A program made the translations under genes and the position numbers. 64,000 bases of DNA from Gremmenia infestans (Eukaryota; Ascomycota; Leotiomycetes; Helotiales; Hamatocanthoscyphaceae): the NCBI GenBank assembly GCA_032629725.1, contig JAFEVB010000002.1:1922001-1986000 (forward strand). Reading direction: 5' to 3'. Shown piece after piece: positions 35,038 through 46,544 of this stretch. Every line of letters starts with the position of its first letter. The stretch's first letter is position 1. The notes below the pieces were generated by a model that worked only from the letters and a program-made list of their open reading frames with translations, did no database searches and was not told the origin of the DNA.

Positions 35038-38000
35038 TCAAAAGCTAGCCAGATCCCCCAACAGCAGCGCCTGATACTTCTCCACACACTCCCTAATCCT
35101 AACCAGCACCCCCGCGGCCAAAACCCTAACCTTCTCCTCTTCCTCGCCGCCCACGCCCTGTAATCTGCCAAACACCCCCTCAACCCACCCCTGCATCTCC
35201 AACATCTGCCGTCCATACCCCTCAACCAAGCCTCTCTTATCTGAATTAATCTCGACCAATACCATAACGGCAAATAGCAAACCCTCAAGCACGCCTACAT
35301 CGCTCGTAGCCTGCGTCCTCAGCCCAAGTAACAAATCCCACGCCTCGCTCGTCATCTGCGGCAAGGACATGTTGTTCGGGCCGCTAGCGTGCAGTAATAG
35401 CGCTATCGTTTTCAGAAATAGAGCCAGGAGGAAAGGCTCAAAGGCAATATTGGAGCGGGCTTTGAGGTGGATGAGGAACCGACCGGTTAGGGGGAAGAAG
35501 AAGCCATCTGCGACCACTTTTGCTAGAGCGTTGGTGGTGGGCTTCTCTCGTTGAGCTTCAACAGCCATGCGGGATGAAAAGGTGCGTGTTTTTAGGATAT
35601 TGGGACCTGTTGCTTGGTCGGCTAGGGAGGCGGCCATGGGTGCTATCATTGTATTGGATAGCTGTGTTGTGAGGGTTGAGATGGGTGTTGATTTGAGTTG
35701 GCGTTTGGCAGGTGAAGGAGATGAGGCGTATATTTTGTGCATGCTTTCTGGGAGTGTTTTGCTTGGAAAAGAGGGGACAGGTTGGGGCTTGCTTGAGGTT
35801 AGGGAACTGGCTTCTTCGCTGAACCCAGCGATTTCTCGTGCACCGAGCCCAAGGGTGGTGAGGATTGAGGCACGTTGGGAAATGGAGTAGTCCCCGTCGA
35901 AGAAGGTCTTGGAGAACCACTGGCCCATCTTCAGGGGTAAGGCAACGAGTATGGCAATCATTCCTTGTAACCTCATATCTTGGAAATCATCCATGTCATA
36001 TTTGTCTTGTATCCCTACCAGCAGCGTAGCTAACTCTTCAGCATGTGAGCTGACTTCTGTTCCAAAATTCGCCTTTCTTCGAATGAGCGGTGCTGCGGTT
36101 TGAAGACCGAGTTTTTGTCGGTCGTAATTATCGGTGTCTCGCAAATACGTTATCAAGTCTCGGATGTAGACTGGAGCGGTAGATTTGTCCCGAATGATGT
36201 TCGTGGCATCTTCATCTGAGTCTTCTGGGTCGGAATATGGTTTGGCGTATGGAACTAAGCCATCGTCATCTGACTCCTCTTCTTCTTCATCATCATCGAC
36301 TTCTTCGATCGAAATGATCTTCGAGCTTCCATTAAAAGGTGCAGGCTTCTGTACGGGCTTCGAAGGTCTTGGTTGCTTTTTAAATGATGGCGGAGCGACT
36401 ACTCCGGACTTTAATAAGTCTGCAAAGCCAATTGTATCGGAAACGTTGGCCAAGCTCTTATACCATTTTGCCTCAGCAGTGCTCATCTCATCCACTTTGA
36501 AGTCCATCTTCTTATCCCCTTTATCAACTAATCCAGATAGTGCTTCGCCAACTACCATGCCTAGAAACCTCGCACGGGGTGATGAAGATCCAAGTCTATT
36601 TGTGACAACATTCAAATGAGCTCCTGATCTCATCATCATTGAAAGACGAAGCGGAGCTTTTCGGTGGACCTGGCCTGCAGCGAGAAGTAGAACCTGGGTA
36701 TGAACTGTTCAATATGGTTAGTAAAAGTTTCGAAAAAGCAGCTTTCTAGACTCGCACCTTCTTGCTGCATTGTAGGAGTATGCTTAATATACAATTGGTC
36801 CCCAAGTTGCTGCAGGCTCTTTTCTAATACAGTCTCCATGTCAGATTTGTCCTCAGCAAGAGCTGCTACAACTGCACGTCGAATTGCAATTCCCTCGCCA
36901 ACACCAGCTCCCGTGGAACTAGTCAGCCATGACAACAGCTGAGTTTTTCTTGATTCTTCGTTATTTACCAATGATTTTATCAGCCCAGCGGCGCCAGAAA
37001 CAACCTTGGCATCTGACTTCCACCATAAAGAATCGGCTTCAGATGTGATCGTAGTAGATAGATGCTCCCTTGAGATGATTTGTAGAAGAGCATAGAGTAC
37101 ATTTCGCTGCTCAAAAGTCGGCAAACTAGAAAGCAGCTTCGTGAATCTAGTATCATCACTCTGACTTTGAAAGAGCAGAGACTTCAAGAGCTCGTTGACA
37201 GTTTTCTCTAGTAGCGTGTTAGAGAATGGCTTACAAACTGAAATTATTTTACGTACCTGTATATCCAAGGCGGAACGTTTTTGTTAGTAGTTCGCTGCAG
37301 CATTTCCATCCATTTGCAGAATCCGTTGGCAAACATTTTGCCCAATAGGAGATATTGCGGGCCACCCACGAGCTATAGAGACTGCCATCTGCTATCCAGT
37401 ACTTTTCGCCGATCTTCTGGCTGAGACCATTAACAATATCTTCTACTTCTGCAGCAGTTCCCAATATCTTGCCTCCCCCAACCAGGCCTAAGAATTCATT
37501 CCAAATGGTCCTTTGCTTTTGTGGTGGATCCGAGGAGGCGTATATAGCACCCCAGATCCTCTCAACTAATTGGTTCCCTTCGAGAAGCGCTGATAGTGCC
37601 TGGAGAAGAACGGTCAATATATCCTGTACATTTGGACCGCCTATAGCCCTTTTCGTCTCTTTTGACAGCTGAATATGTCTTTTTAGAGACAATAAAATTG
37701 CATTCAAGCCCGTGACACTTCGGAGACATGTAAGAAACAACTCGAGATCTGGCAGGCGCCTGTTGTTCCTCTGCCTTCCTCCTTTCGAATTCTTCCCCTC
37801 TGGTTCATATACGACGTTCCAGTAATTTGGCAGTGTTTCTGAGACGAGGATATGGACTAGTTGAGATGCAACAGGACTTGGAGAAGTGATATTGAAATCA
37901 TGGTTCGACTTTCTAAGAAATCGTAAGGTGGAGATCAGAGCTTCATAGTCTGGCTCATTCTTCAAAATCTCGAGAGCCTCTTCTGGAGTGGAAGCTTGGA

Positions 38001-38112
38001 AAGTCGGCCTGGTAATAGCTTTGGATGCTCCAGGCACTTCAACCAAAATAGCATCCTCTTTCTTGTCTTTCGACTTGTATGAAGTACTCACAGGATTGAG
38101 CAGGCCCTCCAT
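35038..38112 (-). CDS. TEL2: Telomere length regulation protein Tel2
   Basis: Component of the TTT (Tel2-Tti1-Tti2) chaperone complex that stabilises PIKK kinases such as ATM, ATR and TOR. Exons are 38112-37257, 37207-36758 and 36704-35038, giving 990 residues, the usual length for fungal Tel2. It is an alpha-helical repeat protein. The best-conserved segment spans the last intron and the following residues: QVLLLAAGQVHRKAPLRL then HLNVVTNRLGSSSPRARFLG and MVVGEALSGLVD. An acidic linker (VDDDEEEEESDDDGLVPY) follows, as in other Tel2 proteins, where it contains CK2-type sites. The C-terminal helices include IRDLITYLRDTD. It is divergent from UBA3 with only 213 bp between ATGs. Confidence 0.93.
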
Positions 38113-38325
38113 GGCTACATTTGGCTTGAGATGAAGTTCCGGAATGAATAGTAGAGCTCGCCTGGCGGCAGGACTATAAAGAATTGGAGGAAGCGAAGCT
38201 TGCCTGGAGCTAATGCACGGCGATAAGATAAGACAGTACCTCCTCCTCCTCCTACCCTTCCCTTCCTTCTAAAACAACAACTCCCCTCTTCTACAACCCC
38301 ATTTGCACACAGTATTGTTTTCAAG
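38113..38325. promoter_or_regulatory. Bidirectional promoter TEL2/UBA3
   Basis: A 213-bp gap between divergent ATGs. It contains a CCTCCTCCTCCT tract at about 38239-38251, pyrimidine-rich toward UBA3. No TATA element was seen. Confidence 0.6.
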
Positions 38326-39920
38326 ATGTCTCAGCCTGTAATGGTGGCAGGCACAATACCAGTGCCCGCATTAGAGCCAGACTCAAGATGGTATATTCTC
38401 TCACCTTCTTAAATCCAAGCAGAAGCTCACACCCCTCCTACAGGACGTACCTGGACAATGTTCGTCGAAACACAGGACCGTACACATCCGAGGAATTTGA
38501 CACCAGTGATGAAGCAGTCTCTACGATGGATAGACTGAAAGTACTGTTCGTATCTGCGACTTCTTGAACGATGATGACTGCTAACTAAACTCACAGAGTC
38601 ATGTTGGTTGCCTGGAGCGAGACGGAAGTATACAGATACTGACTGGAGAACAGTGGTGCTGGAGGCCTTGGATGTGAATTACTGAAGGATCTAGCTCTCT
38701 CCGGCTTCAAGGACTTACATGTGATTGATATGGGTGCGTTTTGGTTTGCTTCCAAAGCCCAGCCGCCCTCCTAACACCACCTAGACACGATCGACGTCTC
38801 GAATCTCAACCGCCAATTCCTCTTCCGTCATAGCGATGTGGGCAAATCAAAAGCAGAAGTGGCAGCAAGATTTGTAGAGAAGAGAGTTAAAGGGGTCTCG
38901 ATTACACCACACAATTGCAAGATTCAAGACAAAGACGAGGATTTCTACATGCAATTCAACATAGTCATCTGCGGACTGGACAGTATTGAGGCCCGACGGT
39001 GGATGAACTCTACACTAATCAATCTTGCGGACCCGGAAAATCCCGAGAGTTATAAGCCTCTGATTGACGGAGGTACTGAAGGTATGTATGATTATTATAG
39101 AGATTGTCAAATCGCAGGACTGAGTACACAATTAGGATTCAAGGGCCAATCGCGCGTCGTGTTCCCCACCATCACATCTTGCCTAGAATGTCAACTTGAT
39201 ATGCATGCCCCTAGACAGGCAGTCCCTCTTTGCACACTCGCAACGATCCCTCGCCAGCCAGAACATTGCATTGAGTGGGCTCATATTATTGCATGGGAGC
39301 AAGAGCAGCCATTCCCGAAGCTAGACAATGATGACCCAGAACACATCACCTGGCTGTACAAGAAAGCTCTAGCTCGAGCAGAAGAGTTCAAGATCTCGGG
39401 TGTCACCTACTCACTCACCCAAGGCGTGGTCAAGAACATCATTCCCGCCATTGCATCCACAAACGCCATCATAGCTGCTAGCTGCTGCAACGAAGCTTTC
39501 AAGATCGCCACTCAGACGAACCCTAGTCTTGGCTTCGAGGAGAACTACATGATGTATTCCGGAAACGACAGTATCTATACCTACACCTTCAAGCACGAGA
39601 AGAAAGATGACTGCCCAGTGTGTGGACAACTTGCTCGAGATCTCGAAGTCGACCCGAACTTTACCCTACAAGAGTTCATCGAGTCCTTGGCTGAGAGAGC
39701 AGAGGCACAGCTGAAAAAGCCTTCAATTCGCGCTGAGAGTCATACCCTGTACATGCAGAGCCCAGTGAGTTTAGAGGAGATGACGAGGCCGAATTTGAAG
39801 AAGAAGATTGGAGAGCTAGTGGGCAATGGGGATGAGATTGGCGTTACGGATCCTTCGTTGGGAACGGTGAACTTCAAGTATAAACTCAAGTTTTCTAAAG
39901 AGTACAGGGCCGCTGTTTAG
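38326..39920 (+). CDS. UBA3: NEDD8-activating enzyme E1 catalytic subunit Uba3
   Basis: Adenylates and thioesterifies NEDD8/Rub1, with Ula1 as partner, to drive cullin modification. Clear exons are 38326-38390, 38444-38540, about 38655-38733, 38785-39081 and 39136-39920. Visible are [14 protein letters not shown], the Rossmann [33 protein letters not shown], the zinc cysteines CLECQ and CPVC, and the catalytic cysteine in [12 protein letters not shown]. The C-terminal ubiquitin-fold domain ends in [14 protein letters not shown]. The junction between 38541 and 38654, which should encode the strand before GAGG, has two intron-like sequences around about ten bases, but no ordinary GT-AG choice keeps the frame and the expected length. 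The 54-nt intron 39082-39135 is stop-free and a multiple of three. Identity is sure; the model at that junction is not. Confidence 0.85.
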
Positions 39921-40188
39921 TAGGGGATACGTCATTGTCACACGGGCGGCAATGGTTAGAAAAAGCTTTGCAGATATGGAACGAGCGAGCGAGCATAAAG
40001 GGGGTCATGGAGTGCTTGCGTTGCTCATTTATCATTGCATAAGACGGAGTTATAGGATACCAGATGAAGTAGAATAAATTGCTTTTGCTTTTCTATCTCA
40101 ACAAAGCGCTTCTAACCTATACATCAAAATCATCCAACGCCAGCCCCCAAACTCCTCAAATGCATATACACACCCGCAAACTCTAAAT

Positions 40189-41388
40189 CTATCTATTCAT
40201 AGTCTGCAGATTCTGCTTCAGCGCCTCGCACTTCATCTTAAGCACCTTCACCGACTCCAAAAACAAAGCATCGCTCTCCCACTGCCCCACACTCTCCACC
40301 GAGAAGATAAAATGATCTCTCACGCGCCCAAGCTTCACCTTGCCCTCAAACTCCTCGTGCCGAAGACACTCCCTGCTAACCGTATCCTTCATAGGATCTA
40401 GCACCACAGCCTTATTCTCCCCCTCATGTCCCTCATACCCACTCCCTTTCCTCTGCGCCTCTTTCTTGCTCACTTTCTCAAACCCAATGACCCCTTGCGG
40501 AAAGCACCTAGCGAACTTCTCGGCATCCTTCCCTAGAATCGGCTTCATAATCGTGATTGTCGGCAAAAGTCGATAAGAGGCCGTAGCAACAGGTGAGAAC
40601 TTCGCATGGTCACTTCCCACACCCTTGAACGCATGCATATCAACATCGATGCACTGTCCCGGCCTCAGCTTCGCTACCAAGATATCGGGATTCGTAGGCC
40701 TAATGGCATCTTCTCCCGAAAAGTATTGTTCTTGCCGTCCAAACGGCTTAAACTGTATATCCCGCGCGTAGACGTGAGCATTGTGGTACGCTTTTAACGG
40801 ATCCCTTTCGCCCTTTTCCGCTTCTTTGTTCCGAGTACAAGCAATTTTGAGAGAGAGGATGATAGTGTTGTAATCGAACTTCGTATTCTCTTCTTCTTCC
40901 TCTTCTACGACAGTATTCATACCATCATCTTTCTTCCTCGGATGCCATTTCAAAAACTCCTGAATCCCCTCTTTGCCCCCCCTGAACGGGACTAATCCTA
41001 GGCGCTGGCACAGGACCTCATCTTGGATCACAGAGGTGTTGTTGTGCACGTAGACGGCTTCGATGGCTACGGAGGGAATTTCCGCGATCATGATGCGCCG
41101 GAAGGCGTTGGCGACTGCGGCGTCAATACCGACGAGGGAGAAGGAGGAATCGAGTGGTTCATTGTGGTGGATGTTAATGTTGAAGGTGTTGCGAAAGGAT
41201 GAGAGCGACCAGGAGTTGTCTTCGCCCGGCCAGTGACCAGGGAAGTCGGTGGAGGTTACATTTGTTACTGTTTCTGAGTTGATGCCTATGATCTTTTATT
41301 TTTGTTAGAGTTGTACTTTAGAATAGCTGTAAAAATTACTTGCCTTTCGACGATCGAGCTCCTCTTGGGAGGGTTGTACGGGCGCCAT
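40189..41388 (-). CDS. RPC40: RNA polymerase I and III subunit RPAC1 (Rpc40/AC40)
   Basis: Alpha-like assembly subunit shared by RNA polymerases I and III. Exons are 41388-41344 and 41292-40189, giving 382 residues. The first exon encodes MAPVQPSQEELDRRK; a GC donor (AAG/GCAAGT) and an AAAAG acceptor join it to IIGINSETVTNV, matching the family. Typical motifs follow: TDFPGHWPGEDNSW, LVGIDAAVANAFRRIMIAEI (the alpha dimerisation motif), AIEAVYVHNNTSVIQDEVL, HRLGLVPF-like CQRLGLVPF, and the C-terminal FIFSVESVGQW. The acidic VEEEEEEN segment lies in a variable loop. A GT donor one codon further on would also keep phase but would give a poorer match. It is divergent from the complex I 49-kDa gene. 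Confidence 0.94.
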
Positions 41389-41683
41389 GGTTGCAATTCC
41401 TTGAAATGATAGCGGGGTCTGTCGAGTAACTTTTTTTTGAAGCTCTTCAAAAAGTCTTGAAGATCGGCATCACGGAGAAAATGCGCCAGCCAATCAGAAG
41501 CTGATGAAAGCCCATTAGTTAATCCGCTCCGAGCTTCCACCAAAATCGTCAACCTCATGATTCCAGAAGGAGGCGACGACAACTGATTTTATAGTCCATT
41601 GCCCGGACCCCCCTCCCTCATTTCGTGTCAATTGAAAACGACTGAAGAATTCTGGTACTCACAAACCAGGATACTCGGTCACA
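41389..41683. promoter_or_regulatory. Bidirectional promoter RPC40/NDUFS2
   Basis: A 295-bp gap between divergent ATGs. Part of the stretch is open on the minus strand but in a frame that does not continue RPC40. No TATA element was noted. Confidence 0.55.
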
Positions 41684-43206
41684 ATGGCAGCAACTCTCGC
41701 CCGGCTTACCGGCCATGGTGCCAAACGCCTCTGTCTACGACCCGCTCTCCCCATTGCACGCACCTCACGAGCATTCTCATCCGTCCCCTCCCTGCGTTAT
41801 GCCGAGCCCTACGAAGGCACGAAGCTGATACCCACCGACTCGAACTTCTCGCACCCCACCGATCCCTACGACACGCAGCACGTCAACAAGACGCCGGACC
41901 CAAACTTGGATGGCGAAGGTGTCGAGAACAGGAAGATCAGGCATTACACGGTCAATTTCGGTCCTCAGCATCCGGCAGCTCACGGTGTGCTTAGGTTGAT
42001 TCTAGAACTTAATGGAGAAGAGATTGTGCGATCGGATCCGCATGTGGGATTGCTGCATCGAGGGACAGAGAAGTTGATCGAGTACAAGACTTATCTGCAA
42101 GCTCTGCCGTATTTCGATCGCTTGGATTACGTTTCTATGATGACAAATGAGCAATGCTTCTCCCTGGCCGTGGAAAAACTGCTAAATATTGAGATTCCGG
42201 AGCGAGCGAAGTGGATTCGGACACTGTTTGGAGAGATCACGAGAATATTAAACCATTTGATGTCGGTGTTGTCTCACGCAATGGATGTTGGGGCTCTTAC
42301 ACCTTTCTTGTGGGGTTTCGAGGAACGTGAGAAGTTAATGGTAAATTCAACGATTTATTATGCTTTTGAAGGTCAATGCTAATGTGATGTGCAGGAATTC
42401 TATGAAAGAGTGTCTGGAGCTCGGCTTCATGCTGCCTATGTAAGACCAGGAGGTGTGCATCAAGATATCCCTGTAGGCCTTCTTGATGACATCTATCAAT
42501 GGGCAACGCAATTCGCAGATCGCATTGATGAGACTGAGGAATTGCTGACTGACAACCGAATCTGGATCGGGAGAACGAAGGGAGTTGGTGTTGTGTCGGC
42601 AGCTGACGCGCTGAACTACTCTTTTACAGGTGTCATGCTTCGTGGGTCTGGTGTACCATGGGACGTTCGGAAGAGCCAGCCGTATGATGCGTACGGTGAG
42701 GTCGAGTTCGATGTGCCAGTCGGTGTCAATGGTGATTGTTATGACCGATATCTCTGCCGGATGGAAGAGTTCCGTCAATCGCTCAGGATCATCCACCAAT
42801 GCCTAAACAAGATGCCTCCAGGACCTATCCGTGTTGAAGATTATAAAATATCCCCACCACCCCGTGCGGCCATGAAGGAGAATATGGAGGCTTTGATCCA
42901 CCACTTCTTGCTATTCACAAAAGGGTATACCGTACCACCAGGAGAAACGTATTCGGCCATCGAAGCGCCAAAGGGAGAGATGGGAGTGTACGTTGTGAGT
43001 GATGGGAGTGAACGACCATACCGCTGCAAGATCCGAGCACCTGGTTTCGCACACTTGGGAGGATTTGACCAGATCTCGAGAGGACATTTGTTGGCAGATG
43101 CTGTGGCGATTATCGGAACAATGGATCTGGGTAAGTCGATGCGTCTATAAGTTGATTAAAAATAAGTGCTGACCAAATTGCAGTGTTCGGAGAGGTCGAT
43201 CGATAA
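41684..43206 (+). CDS. NDUFS2: NADH:ubiquinone oxidoreductase 49-kDa subunit
   Basis: Core subunit of mitochondrial complex I, forming part of the quinone-binding site beside cluster N2. Exons are 41684-42340, 42395-43130 and 43184-43206, giving 471 residues. The last exon encodes only FGEVDR and a stop. The N-terminus ([20 protein letters not shown], then ARTSRAF) is a basic mitochondrial presequence. The mature part has [65 protein letters not shown], and the C-terminal [19 protein letters not shown]. The quinone-site His and Tyr lie in the HPAAHG and [11 protein letters not shown] segments. Length and motifs are those of a complete, functional subunit. Confidence 0.97.
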
Positions 43207-43355
43207 GAATGAGCGGAGGATGGATTGTACATTGATGATACAAACGGCGTGCCTTTCCTTGTTGTACAGTCCTGTTCAGCTGAGTTAGAATACCAGCAAA
43301 TTTGAAATAGAACCATGCATAAAGTTGCCTTTCATACTTACAAAGTTTTGTGTGA

Positions 43356-44558
43356 CTAGTATCGAGGCTTGACTATGTCACTGCTAACGACTGGTGCCTC
43401 TGCTTGTTCCTCTTGTGGCTCTGCTTCTGGCTCGGAATCTTCAGCCGCAGACTTTGCGTAGATTTGGTAGGGCGTGTGGCTTGGCTCCGAGTGTGCCTTT
43501 GATAAAGCTTTCGTCTTCTTGCCGCTCTTTTCATTGCCCTTCACTGCTGGCTGGGCCGTCTCGTTGCTTGTGGTTGCAGGTTGGGAGGGGTCAGGCTGAG
43601 GATACCACTTCATGCCGGCGCCAGGTTGGCCCAACATAATTTGACCCTCCCAAACCAAGTGGCTAGGGTAGTTGTCCCCGGCAACCGCCGTTCCATATCC
43701 GGACTCGAGCATCACTGGTTTTTGCTGGCGAAGCTCATTGGCGACATAACCAACGTATTGGTATGCTTTCTCTTGGGCCGCGGGGTCCCAATCACGCCGA
43801 GACCAATCGCCCGGTCCCATGTCTTGCCCTGCATGCATTTGATGGCCTGGTGGTCCATAGGCATGAGACCCATAAGATCCGTCCGCGTCTGAACCACCAT
43901 GTCCGAGTATAACGTTGTGTCGTCCACCATCATAACCTTGAACCCACTCACCATCTGCGAAGTTTGCAGGGGCATAAGATCCAGCACACACCTGACCTTG
44001 ATCGGCATACCTAAGCTCGACCCCGCCACCAAAGCTGCCACCACCACCAGCTTGAGAAATCATTACAGCACCATCATTTTTCTGATCATACTGAGATCCC
44101 TCCTTAACACTTCTTCGGCCACGTGAACCATATTGTCCAACTCCAGTCGATCTCTCTCCCCTGTCTTCATAGCGACGCTCAGCACCTGGTCGTTCATTCT
44201 TACCTCCACTAGCCTCTCTGGAGCTCGCACCACCATGAGTCTCTTTCTCGGCGGGCTTATCCTTCCCCTTTCCACTCCGAGGTCGAAGACGCTTCTCCCG
44301 ATCCTCGCCTTCAAAGATAACTTCACACAAACATTCCCCCGCCATGTGTCGTTCCTTGTGTGTCTCCTCTTCCCTCAGAACCTTGATGTTCCAGATTATG
44401 CGAGAGCATGGGTGGCAGAAGTCATTAGTGAATAGCGGTCGCTCGGCCGGGTACTGGCACACTGGGAATGTGGGGTTGGATTGAGAGATAGGGCATGGTC
44501 GGAGGACGGGGATGGAGCAGTGACCGCAATTGTACCCGAGAAACTCCTTGACGCACAT
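43356..44558 (-). CDS. Uncharacterised protein with N-terminal Cys-rich motif
   Basis: An intronless 400-residue protein. The start used is MCVKEFLGYNCGHCSIP; an upstream ATG at 44600 would add only 14 residues. The N-terminal 90 residues hold regularly spaced Cys and His: NCGHCSIPVLRPC, FPVCQYPAERP, NDFCHPCSRIIW, and GECLCEVIF. This is a possible zinc-binding module that I associate with a family of uncharacterised fungal proteins. The rest is disordered: a basic KRLRPRSGKGKDK stretch, Gly/Tyr/Gln-rich segments (GGGGSFGGGVELRY, YGSHAYGPPGHQMH), and a Lys- then Glu-rich end (EPEAEPQEEQAEAP). Function is unknown. It could not be assigned to RING or another named zinc class. Confidence 0.75.
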   Translation of the reverse strand: MCVKEFLGYNCGHCSIPVLRPCPISQSNPTFPVCQYPAERPLFTNDFCHPCSRIIWNIKVLREEETHKERHMAGECLCEVIFEGEDREKRLRPRSGKGKDKPAEKETHGGASSREASGGKNERPGAERRYEDRGERSTGVGQYGSRGRRSVKEGSQYDQKNDGAVMISQAGGGGSFGGGVELRYADQGQVCAGSYAPANFADGEWVQGYDGGRHNVILGHGGSDADGSYGSHAYGPPGHQMHAGQDMGPGDWSRRDWDPAAQEKAYQYVGYVANELRQQKPVMLESGYGTAVAGDNYPSHLVWEGQIMLGQPGAGMKWYPQPDPSQPATTSNETAQPAVKGNEKSGKKTKALSKAHSEPSHTPYQIYAKSAAEDSEPEAEPQEEQAEAPVVSSDIVKPRY

Positions 44559-46544
44559 TGTTGCTTTTGATGTTGAAGAGATTAAAGATAAGTATTGCAA
44601 GAAGGGATAAAAATAGCTGGATGGTGAACGGAAAGTAAGCCTGACAAAATGTGAGAAGATGATGATGTGTTGCTTGGTGAAATAGTGAGGAATATGTATC
44701 GGTGAGCAAGGTTATGATTCGTGGAGTGAATGAGCAACCTTTTTAGGAAGGATCGAAGTATGGGAAGTAACGACCGTGAAGCCTCTGAGTGAAGCGAGTT
44801 GTTCTCTGAATAGGTTCGTCTTCTACTTGGAGGCTAAGTGGATCTAATTTACAACTGTTAGTAAGAATGTTCCTAGAGCATTGAGGTCAAGAAAGGTTGA
44901 GCTAGTGTTATCCTGGGAATGAATTCAAAGGTTCAGAAAACAAAAGCTTTGACTTTCTTTGCTCCTGCTAGCAATTCACTAGTATCCAAGCAAAACACAC
45001 CGAGAGAGAGAGGTGGCACTCCACCTCAGCTATAAAAATAAGCCCTCCGTGCATCTCTTCAGTAGATGAAAACGCTTGACGACCCAGTTGTTACAAGGCT
45101 ATGTAGGATTGTGAAAGGGGATGGGAACTCTGAGAACTTGGGCAGAGTTTGAAGAGAACAAGAGTATATGCTACTTTAAGCGAGAATTGGGAATAGGGGT
45201 AAGAGTGAGCTTATGCAGAGATCGATAACACCCTTTCTATAGGGAGGGGCAAAAGTATTGGACCTAAATGTTCAAATGAATAGCAAGTGTGACTACTGAA
45301 CATGGAGTTTCTAATACTTAGATGTGCTGACATCTCGAGCTGCGAGGAGAAAATGCTCGGACTCTTGAAATGACTCAAAAAGCAAAACGTCTTTAGGAGC
45401 AAAAGGATTGCTGTATGGTATCTTACTTGGAATTAGCTTCGTTTTTAATATGAATCCCCTTGTAATGTCTGAGAGAAGACGTGAGGTGGTAAAAGTGTCC
45501 TGTATCTTGGCCGAAACTTCGTGCGAGGACGAATTCCTTGCGTGGCTTCAAGTTCAATCTTAGTGGGAGATTATCCAGGGGCGAGGCAGGAACCCGAAGG
45601 ATTGACTGGTACGTTGCTGCTGTGAGACTGATGACTTCTCCTGGTCCGCGGTAAAGACAAACAAGGTCATGAGAGAACGAGTAGTTCAAATCTTAGATGA
45701 AAGGTTACTATGAGTGATTATGAGTAAGAATAAATAGAGGTGGTTGCAATAGAGCAGTAGTGAGAAGACATCAGGTAATTCACACTGGGACAGTCAAGAG
45801 GAGTGATTCAAATATACTGTGTTGTAGATGACGGTGAATTGATGCAATATAATACACTTCATTAATCAAGCTTGCGTTTCTTGTATTCCCCGTAATGTTT
45901 GTTATAGCTCGTTGGATATTTTCCGACTCTGCGAGACGCAAGCTAGTTATTCTAGGTAGGGTTGTTTGATTCGTGAAATCTACATTTCACGAAGCAAGCA
46001 AGAAGAAATGAATGCCTTAGAAATGGGTCTCTATAACATTCGAGTATAACATCGTTCAACTATTTTCAACTATTAGATTCTCTTTAAGACACATCCGAGT
46101 GTATTCCGTTTCCAAAACAAGGGCCAGATCATTCCCACGCTTTCAACTTATATAATATTGAAGGACTTGGACCCTAAAGCGGATAGAACGTAGAGAAAAA
46201 CTTTCCTATACATTGAGATGCAGTTCTCTTAAAGGGGTTTGTGGTTTTGCTTTCTCTCTTGATACAGTTCGAGTCACTGGCATGCTGCATTCCTTCTTTT
46301 GTAGAATTCACCTTTTTCAGAAATAGACCCCTTCCTAAGCATAGTCAGAAGCAAAGACATACCTTCCAACAATGCCGCATTACTTATAGCAACTCCTGCA
46401 CAACATTACGGACACAACTTGGAAACTCAATGCAACCACCTAAAACAAAAGCTCTGCAATATTTTTGAGCACTGTTCCCACCTCTTGACTACAAGAGCTG
46501 CACACCAGCCATCACTCCACTTCACTCCACAACCCAAGCCGAAC
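44559..46544. other. 2-kb intergenic region
   Basis: No gene was recognised between two divergent uncharacterised genes. Several short frames are open but show no domain or codon pattern. It contains gaagcaagcaagaagaaatg-like purine runs near 45990 and A/T-rich stretches. It may include long leaders or regulatory sequence for either gene. Confidence 0.5.

Noticed and set aside
41286..41582. 98-codon minus-strand frame overlapping the RPC40 start
   Set aside because: It is out of frame with RPC40 and covers its promoter and first exon.
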